A stretch of 64,000 nucleotides of DNA from Candidatus Mediterraneibacter stercoripullorum (GTDB taxonomy: Bacteria > Bacillota > Clostridia > Lachnospirales > Lachnospiraceae). The stretch covers positions 31,065 to 95,064 of the forward strand of contig DXCZ01000095.1 in assembly GCA_019115765.1 (NCBI GenBank), given 5' to 3'. Made by a program: the position numbers and the translations under genes. How positions within the stretch are numbered: position 1 is the first letter of the stretch; each line of letters starts with the position of its first letter. Positions 8,563-15,716 of this stretch are shown here, one piece after another. The notes under the pieces were generated by a model that did not search any database, was not told where the DNA came from, and saw nothing but the letters and a program-made list of their open reading frames with translations.

Positions 8563-10327
8563 TCATAATTTCTCTGTCAGCTCACCGTTTCTGTATGCCG
8601 CCAGAAGCCGTTCCAGATCTTTTACCTGTTCTCTCAGCTCACGTCCCACATCCGTATCTCCTACCAGCACTCTGTCATAGAGCCGCTGTACCACTACAGT
8701 TTCCGAATGGATGTCATTTTCCTTCCTCACGGCATCTTCTGTCGACTCAAAAGGCTCATGTGCAACGATCCTGAGCCCGTAGGAATTATAGATCAGCGTA
8801 TAGCCCGCAATCCCCGTCTCTTTCTGATATGCCCTGGAAAATCCACCGTCTATGACCATGACCTTGCCGCCGCATTTGATGGGGCTCTCTCCGTCTTTGC
8901 GCTTCACCGGAACATGCCCGTTCACGATATGGGCGGTAGCCGGATCAAGGCCGAATTCTCTTAGGATCCCGTCTATGACCTTTTCATTCTCGATCAGAGA
9001 ATAATAAGGATTCTTCTTTTCAACATGTGTCTCCTTCTCACTCAGGAAATATCTCTCGAAGGTAGCCATCCTGTTTTTCCCAAACAGCGGTGAATCCGGA
9101 TGCAGCCAGATATACCACATGATATCCTTTCCGTCCTGCCGCTCCTTCTTATCCAGAGCAAAAAATCCTTTTCTCACATAGCTGTCAAGGACATCGTAGA
9201 GTTCCCGGCCTCTGTACATCTTCCCGAAGACCTCCACTTCCTTGAGACTGCCATCCTCATTTAGCGGCACGCAGCCGTGATAAAGCAGATTGTCATTATA
9301 AACTTTATACAGGCCTCCCTTTGCCAGAAGGAAATGCATATGCTGTTGGAGCTTCTCACATCCTGTAAACGCCGCCTCCAGTCTGCGCATGATCTCCTCT
9401 TCCTCTTCTGTCAAAGCGTAAGGATCCGCCGGATCTACTGTCGGGAAATTCATGTCCAGCATCTTATATTCTTTGCCATAAATAGTAACTGTACCCTTTT
9501 CGAAATCAATCCTGTGAAGAAGCGCCCGGTCATCCAGATGAAATGTCGTCTGCCGCCGGATGATCTGTCCCTCCACTTTAAACTGAATAACCGATATTGC
9601 TTTGTGGATCCTCAGGTTCATCTGCATCTCTTCAGAATCTGGTTTGTCCGGCACTTTAAGTTTGAAACAGGTGCATGGATCATCCTCATATGTCCTGAGG
9701 GCGAATGTGGCAAGCGGAAGCAGATTGACCCCGTAACCATCTTCCAGGATATCGAGATTCCCATAACGGGCGCAGATCCGGATCGCATTTGCAATGCATC
9801 CCCACTGACCTGCCGATTCGTATGATCGTGGAAATGATCTCATTGTAATAAGATTCCTTATCATGTACTTCTGCCTTTTCTGTGATCAATTCCTCGATCA
9901 CATAGGCAAAATCTTTCGGCAGCGCTTTGCGCACCTTTGATCTTGTGTATTTGCTGGCAGCACGCTTTGCCACCTCAATAAGAAGGTACAGATGAACTCT
10001 GTACCAGTCATCCATATTCGTCTCTGTTCTCTTAATTATATCCATTTTTGCCTTGGGATAGCAGATCAGAGTAGCAAGAGCTTTCTTATCCTTCAGGCTC
10101 ATGGCATTTCCAAACACATCATCGATCTTTCTCCGGACAGATCCCGAGCCATTCTTGAGCACATGGGAGAAAGCCTCGTATTCTCCATGTACATCTGTCA
10201 GAAAATGTTCCGTACCTTTCGGCAGGTTCAGGATTGCCTGAAGATTGATGATCTCTGTGGATGCGGCTGCGATCGTGGGATACAGGCCAGACAGCCGTTC
10301 CAGATATCTGGTTTCCAGATCTTTCAT
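8563..10327 (-). pseudogene. fbp: Class III fructose-1,6-bisphosphatase, broken by an internal deletion and frameshift
   Basis: The N-terminal 173 codons (10327-9809, [17 protein letters not shown] to STIIRIGR) and the C-terminal part (frame ending at 8563, from [13 protein letters not shown]) match the two ends of Firmicutes class III FBPase, a gluconeogenic enzyme normally about 640-670 residues. Where homologues run from IGRADEF through GDIFDRG and GNHD to WMGAA, this sequence jumps directly from IIRIGR to [11 protein letters not shown] in another frame. About 60 residues are missing; they would carry two of the metallophosphatase metal motifs. The first motif ([10 protein letters not shown]) survives. 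The product cannot be active unless the deletion is an assembly error. Confidence 0.88.
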
Positions 10328-10351
10328 AAATACCCTCCGATCATATCTGTT

Positions 10352-11107
10352 CTATCCGATCACATCACTCATATCGTACATTCCCGCTTCCTTCCCTGCA
10401 AGGAATTTTGCCGCTTCGATCGCACCCTTTCCAAAAACGCTGCGGGAATAAGCCGTATGCTTAAACTCAATAACTTCGTCCGTTCCGGCAAAGATCACCT
10501 CATGTTCACCCACGATAGTCCCGCCCCTGACTGCTGAAATACCAATCTCTTTGCTGTCTCTTTTCTTTCTCACCTGGCTTCTGTCATATATATATGTATA
10601 TTCTCCGCCAAGCGCATCATTGACCGAGTCCGCAAGTGCCAGAGCAGTCCCGCTGGGAGCGTCCAGTTTCTGATTATGATGCTTCTCTACAAGCTCAATG
10701 TCAAATCCCGCCGGAGCAAGCACTCTGGCCGCATCTTTAAGAAGCTTAAGCAGCAGATTGATACCCAGTGACATGTTCGCGGATTTCAGGATCGGAATCT
10801 TTTTCGAAATCTCGTTTACTCTGGCAAGCTGTTCATCTGACAGTCCCGTTGTACACAGAACGACCGGCAGCTTTTTCTCCTCACAGTAGTCCAGAAGGCC
10901 GTCCATTGCTTTTGCAGTGGAGAAATCAATAACCACATCAGCTTCCACATCACACTTTTCAATGGAATCAAACACAGGATAATTGTTCGGCACCTCCGTA
11001 TATGTATCAACTCCCGCCGTAATCTCTGCCGCATCATCATTTTTCACAAGTTCTGTGATCATCTTTCCCATTTTTCCGTTACAGCCGTGCATGATTATTT
11101 TTATCAT
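10352..11107 (-). CDS. dapB: 4-hydroxy-tetrahydrodipicolinate reductase
   Basis: 251 residues, full length for the family. It reduces hydroxytetrahydrodipicolinate on the way to diaminopimelate and lysine. The nucleotide-binding loop is HGCNGKMGKM (7-16); the catalytic signature VEKHHNQKLDAPSGTA (about 140-155) holds the acid/base His and Lys. Conserved TTGLS and SANMSLGINLL are present. No dapA is adjacent here; the only other lysine-branch gene in the window is ddh at 56-57 kb. It stands 24 nt upstream of the broken fbp. Confidence 0.96.
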   Translation of the reverse strand: MIKIIMHGCNGKMGKMITELVKNDDAAEITAGVDTYTEVPNNYPVFDSIEKCDVEADVVIDFSTAKAMDGLLDYCEEKKLPVVLCTTGLSDEQLARVNEISKKIPILKSANMSLGINLLLKLLKDAARVLAPAGFDIELVEKHHNQKLDAPSGTALALADSVNDALGGEYTYIYDRSQVRKKRDSKEIGISAVRGGTIVGEHEVIFAGTDEVIEFKHTAYSRSVFGKGAIEAAKFLAGKEAGMYDMSDVIG

Positions 11108-11234
11108 AGTCTTTCTCCTCTCTTTATCTCATGTTCCGGAGCAGGATTCTCTCCTTTCCGTACTTCATATTTTAAAGAATACCACATTTATTCCGGTATC
11201 ACAATATTGTTATTTTGTTAACGGGAGACAGGAA

Positions 11235-11277
11235 ACAGGCCGGCGCAGCAGTACTTTTCACTGCTGTTCCGGCCTGT
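11235..11277 (-). terminator. Terminator of the SSB-like gene
   Basis: ACAGGCCGG ... CCGGCCTGT-type stem with inner GCAGCAGT/ACTGCTG pairing, starting 10 nt after the stop at 11287. On the minus strand it is followed by TTTCCTGTCTCCCGTT, a weak U tract. Confidence 0.6.
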
Positions 11278-11286
11278 GGATATCTC

Positions 11287-11916
11287 CTATTCGTCCAGAC
11301 ATTCCAGTTTGCTCACCGACACTTCATACGCTGTTCTTGTCTCTGTCTCCGTCTCAGAAAGTTTTTTCACATATTCCCTGCTCTGGATACGTCCCAGTAT
11401 CCGGACATGCTCTCCGACCTCAAATCCGGACGCATACCTTGCATTTCTTCCCCAGCAGATACACGGAATGTAGTCTGACTTGCCATAAGGCCGGTTTACC
11501 GCCAGCAGAAGATCAGCGATTTCTCTGCCCAGAGGCGTCTTCCTGTATACAGGCTTTTTGCACATGTAGCCTTCCAGCAGGATATGATTTGTCTTCGCCC
11601 CGTCAGGCTCCTCATCAATGAACTCCACTTCCCTCGCAAAAACAGACAGCACAAGTCTGTTTTTCTGTTCTTCATGACGGTTATAGGAGCGGAACTGTCC
11701 GGATACCATAATGCATTCTCCCCGGTAGTCCTGTGTGACATCCAGCAGCCGTTCCGAGATCATCACCGGGATCCGGTCGCAGGAGCTGCTCAGCCTCTTC
11801 ACCCGGATATCTACCATGTAGAATCCTTCTCCGAAGACTTCGTGGCTGTATGTAAACTCCGACACCACCTCACCGATAACCGTCACCTGATTGTTCTCAA
11901 TAATCTTATCTGACAT
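11287..11916 (-). CDS. SSB-like protein with two OB folds
   Basis: A 209-residue protein beginning NNQVTVIGEVVSEFTYSHEVFGEGFYMVDIRVKR, which resembles the first OB-fold strands of single-stranded-DNA-binding proteins. A second OB-like unit starts near residue 108 (NHILLEGYMCKKPVYRKTPLGREIADLLLAVNRPYGKSDYIPCICWGRNA), very like the SSB/PriB core. It lacks the acidic C-terminal tail of replicative SSB. A role in binding ssDNA is inferred; a partner or pathway cannot be assigned. GGGAG lies upstream of the ATG. Confidence 0.75.
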   Translation of the reverse strand: MSDKIIENNQVTVIGEVVSEFTYSHEVFGEGFYMVDIRVKRLSSSCDRIPVMISERLLDVTQDYRGECIMVSGQFRSYNRHEEQKNRLVLSVFAREVEFIDEEPDGAKTNHILLEGYMCKKPVYRKTPLGREIADLLLAVNRPYGKSDYIPCICWGRNARYASGFEVGEHVRILGRIQSREYVKKLSETETETRTAYEVSVSKLECLDE

Positions 11917-12220
11917 AATTTATTTTCTCCCTTCCTCTGTTCGGTATTTTGAGTCACTACTAAATCTATGAACCGTATTCTCTCATTAGAACCTTATTTT
12001 TCCAGAATCGTTCGACGGCCTTTTCCGACAGAAATCGCAGCGGCTCAGCAAGTCTCGTTTATGAAATCGAACTGCGTACTTACTGCGGCTGATCAAGCCC
12101 GGCATCCCCCTTGTCAGCTGCACTTCTTCATAATATGCTTGTAAATTCGGGATTTTGTGATAAAATAAAGCAGTTGCAGTATAATGGATTATGATTATTA
12201 GGAAAGAGTGTTGAATTAAT
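11917..12220. promoter_or_regulatory. Divergent gap with typA promoter
   Basis: A 304-bp region between the SSB-like gene and typA. On the plus strand TTGTAA (12139-12144) and TAAAAT (12161-12166), 16 nt apart, form a plausible sigma-70 promoter about 50 nt before typA. No tRNA, repeat or structured leader was seen in the remainder. Confidence 0.5.
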
Positions 12221-14050
12221 ATGAAAATGAAACGAGAAGATGTGAGAAATATCGCTATCATCGCTCATGTTGACCACGGAAAGACGACGCTGGTGGATGA
12301 ACTTTTAAAGCAGAGCGGCGTATTCCGCGAGAATCAGGAAGTGGCGGAACGTGTCATGGACTCCAATGATATCGAGAGGGAAAGAGGTATCACGATCCTC
12401 TCCAAAAATACAGCGGTGCATTACAAAGGGACAAAGATCAATATCATCGACACCCCTGGTCACGCTGATTTCGGCGGCGAGGTGGAACGTGTCCTGAAGA
12501 TGGTAAACGGTGTTATCCTTGTTGTTGATGCCTTCGAAGGAGCCATGCCCCAGACGAAATTCGTGCTCAGGAAAGCGCTGGATCTGAATCTGCCGGTTAT
12601 TGTCTGCATCAATAAGATCGACCGGCCGGAAGCCCGCCCGGAATCTGTTATTGATGAAGTACTGGAACTTCTCATCGATCTGGGTGCCTCTGACGAGCAG
12701 CTTGAATGCCCCATCGTCTATGCCTCAGCCAAAGCAGGTGTAGCCGTACTTGATCTGTCTGATGAAGAAGTAGATATGAAGCCGCTCTTCGAGACAATCC
12801 TGAACTATATCCCCGCGCCTGAAGGCGATCCGGAAGCTCCGACCCAGGTACTGATCAGCACCATCGACTATAACGAGTATGTGGGACGTATCGGTATCGG
12901 CAAAGTAGACAATGGAACCATCGCTGTCAATCAGGAGATGGTGCTGGTCAACCACCATGACCCGGACAAGCAGGAAAAAGTAAAGATCAGTAAGCTCTAT
13001 GAGTTCGACGGACTGGACAAGGTAGAGGTAAAAGAAGCAACCATCGGTTCTATCGTAGCCATCTCCGGCATTGCGGACATTTCCATCGGGGATACCCTCT
13101 GCTCTCCGGAAAATCCGGAGCCCATCCCCTTCCAGAAGATATCCGAGCCGACCATTTCCATGCAGTTCATTGTCAATGACAGTCCTTTCGCAGGTCAGGA
13201 AGGAAAATATGTCACATCCCGCCACCTCCGTGAGAGGCTGTTCCGGGAACTGAACACAGACGTCAGCCTGCGCGTGGAAGAGACTGACAACACCGACAGC
13301 TTCAAGGTGTCCGGACGCGGAGAGCTCCATCTCTCTGTACTGATTGAAAACATGCGAAGGGAAGGATACGAATTTGCCGTAAGCAAGGCTGAAGTTCTCT
13401 ACAAGACAGATGAAAACGGCAAAAAGCTGGAACCCATGGAAATCGCCTACATTGATGTTCCGGACGAATTTACCGGAGTCGTTATCGAAAAGCTGGGACA
13501 GCGTAGAGGCGAACTAAGAAATATGGGTGTCTCCAACGGAGGCTATACAAGACTTGAGTTTTCCATCCCCGCCAGAGGCCTGATCGGATACCGCGGCGAG
13601 TTCCTTACTGACACAAAGGGCAACGGCATCATGAATACCGCATTTGACGGATATGAACCTTACAAGGGAGATATCCAGTACAGAAAGCAGGGCTCTCTGA
13701 TTGCTTTTGAGACAGGTGAATCCGTAACTTATGGATTATACAGCGCACAGGAGCGTGGTACACTGTTCATTGGCCCCGGCGAAAAAGTATACGCCGGAAT
13801 GGTCATCGGACAGAACGGCAAAGCCGAAGACATCGAATTGAATGTCTGCAAGACCAAACATCTGACCAACACCCGTTCATCAAGTGCCGATGAAGCGCTC
13901 CGCCTTACCCCGCCGCGCATTTTAAGTCTGGAGCAGGCATTGGATTTCATTGATACTGACGAGCTGCTGGAGGTTACACCGAAGTCTCTCCGCATCCGCA
14001 AGAAAATCCTTGACTCCCGTATGCGTAAGCGCAGTGCGATGAAACAATAG
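12221..14050 (+). CDS. typA: Ribosome-associated GTPase TypA/BipA
   Basis: 609 residues. The G-domain motifs are intact: G1 AHVDHGKTT (about 15-23), the switch segment with RERGITI, G3 DTPGHADF and G4 NKID. They are followed by the beta-barrel and EF-G-like domains III and V and the BipA-specific C-terminal domain (LTNTRSSSADEALRLTPPRILSLEQALDFI). TypA is an EF-G-like factor affecting 50S assembly and stress or cold adaptation. The start is MKMKREDVRN at 12221, with AGGAAAGAG slightly far upstream; a second ATG two codons later is possible. Confidence 0.97.
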   Translation: MKMKREDVRNIAIIAHVDHGKTTLVDELLKQSGVFRENQEVAERVMDSNDIERERGITILSKNTAVHYKGTKINIIDTPGHADFGGEVERVLKMVNGVILVVDAFEGAMPQTKFVLRKALDLNLPVIVCINKIDRPEARPESVIDEVLELLIDLGASDEQLECPIVYASAKAGVAVLDLSDEEVDMKPLFETILNYIPAPEGDPEAPTQVLISTIDYNEYVGRIGIGKVDNGTIAVNQEMVLVNHHDPDKQEKVKISKLYEFDGLDKVEVKEATIGSIVAISGIADISIGDTLCSPENPEPIPFQKISEPTISMQFIVNDSPFAGQEGKYVTSRHLRERLFRELNTDVSLRVEETDNTDSFKVSGRGELHLSVLIENMRREGYEFAVSKAEVLYKTDENGKKLEPMEIAYIDVPDEFTGVVIEKLGQRRGELRNMGVSNGGYTRLEFSIPARGLIGYRGEFLTDTKGNGIMNTAFDGYEPYKGDIQYRKQGSLIAFETGESVTYGLYSAQERGTLFIGPGEKVYAGMVIGQNGKAEDIELNVCKTKHLTNTRSSSADEALRLTPPRILSLEQALDFIDTDELLEVTPKSLRIRKKILDSRMRKRSAMKQ

Positions 14051-14121
14051 TTCCTCAGATACCCTCAGCAGGAAAATCATCTGCGCAGAGGTGATTCGTT
14101 CTATACATCGGGGCCGTTCCA

Positions 14122-14130
14122 TGCTATAAT
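14122..14130 (+). promoter_or_regulatory. Extended -10 promoter of hpf
   Basis: TGCTATAAT is an extended -10 element (TGN-TATAAT) about 67 nt before the hpf ATG. No good -35 is visible, as expected for extended -10 promoters. Confidence 0.5.
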
Positions 14131-14196
14131 ATTTACATAATACAAACATAGAATTTACTTTGCTTGTGTTAAATATGAACAAAGGAGTTGAGCAGC

Positions 14197-14754
14197 ATGA
14201 ATTTTATTATCAGTGGAAAAAATATCGAGGTAACACCCGGACTGAAAGATGCTGTGGAGCAGAAATTAGGAAAGCTGGAAAGGTATTTCACTCCTGAGAC
14301 AGAAATCATCGTAACACTCAGTGTGGAGAAGGGCCGCCAGAAGATCGAGGTAACCATCCCCGTTAAAGGCAGCATTGTCCGCTCCGAGCAGACAAGCAGC
14401 GACATGTACGTATCCATTGATCTTGTGGAAGAGGTCATAGAACGTCAGCTTCGGAAGTACAAGAACAAGCTGGTGGCAAGGAGCCAGGGACATCCCACAG
14501 CTTCCGCCACACCGAACAGCTTCAAAAAGGAATTCGTGGAATCTGAGGAAGAACCGGCGGAGGATGACGAGATCCGTATCGTTCGTACTAAACGTTTCGG
14601 CATCAAGCCTATGTTCCCGGAGGATGCATGCATCCAGATGGAACTCCTTGGTCACAGTTTCTTCGTATTTTCTAATGCGGAGACAGATGAAGTCAATGTA
14701 GTTTACAAGAGAAAGGATGGTTCTTTCGGACTGATCGAACCGGAATTTTCTTAG
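14197..14754 (+). CDS. hpf: Long-form ribosome hibernation promoting factor
   Basis: 185 residues: an N-terminal S30AE domain (MNFIISGKNIEVTPGLKDAVEQKLGKLERYF, 1-100) that enters the 30S decoding region, a charged linker (ESEEEPAEDDE), and the C-terminal dimerisation domain (VRTKRFGIKPMFPEDACIQMELLGHSFFVFSNAETDEVNVVYKRKDGSFGLIEP) that makes 100S ribosome dimers in long-form HPF. The ATG at 14197 has AAAGGAG nine nt upstream; a TTG three codons earlier is less likely. Monocistronic, between its own promoter and a strong terminator. Confidence 0.96.
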   Translation: MNFIISGKNIEVTPGLKDAVEQKLGKLERYFTPETEIIVTLSVEKGRQKIEVTIPVKGSIVRSEQTSSDMYVSIDLVEEVIERQLRKYKNKLVARSQGHPTASATPNSFKKEFVESEEEPAEDDEIRIVRTKRFGIKPMFPEDACIQMELLGHSFFVFSNAETDEVNVVYKRKDGSFGLIEPEFS

Positions 14755-14800
14755 AACTGGAATGAATAATTTTTCTAAATGAATAGTTGTTTCACTTACA

Positions 14801-14827
14801 GGGGGAGCTGCCGGCGGCAGCTCCCCC
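14801..14827 (+). terminator. Terminator of hpf
   Basis: GGGGGAGCTGCC (14801-14812) pairs perfectly with GGCAGCTCCCCC (14816-14827) across a 3-nt loop, then TCTATAATT. A 12-bp GC-rich stem 46 nt after the hpf stop; it may also serve the convergent YigZ gene. Confidence 0.7.
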
Positions 14828-14897
14828 TCTATAATTACAGGCACGCGGGACTCGTGCCAGCTTTAGACAATATGTCAGAAGCGACCGATAGTTCTTA

Positions 14898-15551
14898 TCA
14901 CTCCTGAAAGACGCGGATTCCCTCATCTGTATCTGCAAACCAGCACTCCTCTACTGTCTCAATGCCTGCCTTACCGCCTGTTCCCTCTGTAATCTCATCC
15001 CGGAAAGCCTTTTCCTCTGCATCCGGGACAAGCACTTCAAGTTCAACCTTCTCCGTATACACACTGTCCGCTAGATACAGACCTCTCTGTCCGATCATAT
15101 ACTGGATCTTCCCGAGCAAAGTGTAATCTGTGCTGATCCGAATCCGTGATCCATGTATCTTCTCAATAATACTGCTCTGCCGGAGGCCCTCCGCCGCTGC
15201 TTCTGTATAGGCGCGCACAAGCCCGCCTGTTCCCAGAAGAGTCCCTCCGAAATAGCGGGTAACAACTACAAATACATCTGTCAGATGGTTTCCGCGTATC
15301 ACCTCTAGAATAGGCTTTCCGGCTGTCCCCGCCGGCTCGCCGTCGTCACTCATCCGTTCCAGACATGGGGTCCGACCAGTCACATAAGCCCAGCAGTGAT
15401 GCCGGGCGTCCCAGTACTTCTTTCTGGTCTCCTCAAGGTAAGACATGGCCTCCTCCTCTGAAGAAACCGGGAAAACTTCCGCGATAAACCGGGATTTCTT
15501 CTCTATGATTTCCCCAGAGCCGCCTCTGTATACTGTATGATAACTTTTCAA
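14898..15551 (-). CDS. yigZ: YigZ/IMPACT family protein
   Basis: 217 residues with the UPF0029 N-terminal domain signature: KKSRFIAEVFPVSSEEEAMSYLEETRKKYWDARHHCWAY, then the conserved SDDGEPAGTAGKPIL and VTRYFGGTLLGTGGLVRAY. The second domain (from about 140) is EF-G-domain-IV-like. IMPACT relatives are translation-linked regulators in eukaryotes; the bacterial role is unsettled. The start is TTG at 15551 behind AGGAGGAGAG. Divergent from the class A PBP gene. Confidence 0.92.
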   Translation of the reverse strand: MKSYHTVYRGGSGEIIEKKSRFIAEVFPVSSEEEAMSYLEETRKKYWDARHHCWAYVTGRTPCLERMSDDGEPAGTAGKPILEVIRGNHLTDVFVVVTRYFGGTLLGTGGLVRAYTEAAAEGLRQSSIIEKIHGSRIRISTDYTLLGKIQYMIGQRGLYLADSVYTEKVELEVLVPDAEEKAFRDEITEGTGGKAGIETVEECWFADTDEGIRVFQE

Positions 15552-15657
15552 TATGCTCTCCTCCTGATCTATGCTGTATCTACTATATCAGATTGCAGTC
15601 AAATTCGGAAGAATTTCTTAAATTTGCAGCTTCAATTGTGAAGTTTTTATTTTTTTC

Positions 15658-15686
15658 TTTATTTAAAAGAGCATCTTTGTTATAAT
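15658..15686 (+). promoter_or_regulatory. Candidate promoter of the class A PBP
   Basis: TATAAT at 15681-15686 with a weak TTTATT at -35 (15658-15663), 17 nt apart, about 30 nt before the GTG start, inside the A/T-rich divergent gap with yigZ. Confidence 0.45.
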
Positions 15687-15716
15687 CATAAGAGTGGGTA
15701 AAGGAGGATGTAATTC

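Noticed and set aside
8563..9864. Treating the two fbp reading frames as two separate genes
   Set aside because: They overlap, match consecutive parts of one enzyme and lack a ribosome site for the second; a deletion plus frameshift explains both.
11108..11234. Lysine riboswitch or T-box before dapB
   Set aside because: The roughly 120 bp upstream shows no terminator/antiterminator pair or T-box sequence.
11917..12220. tRNA or riboswitch in the gap before typA
   Set aside because: No T-arm GTTCRA signature or cloverleaf pairing and no conserved riboswitch core seen; only a promoter is supportable.
12725..13330. Long antisense reading frames within typA, secA, carB and other genes
   Set aside because: They lie opposite strongly conserved coding sequence, have no ribosome sites and no recognisable domains; they are shadows of codon bias.
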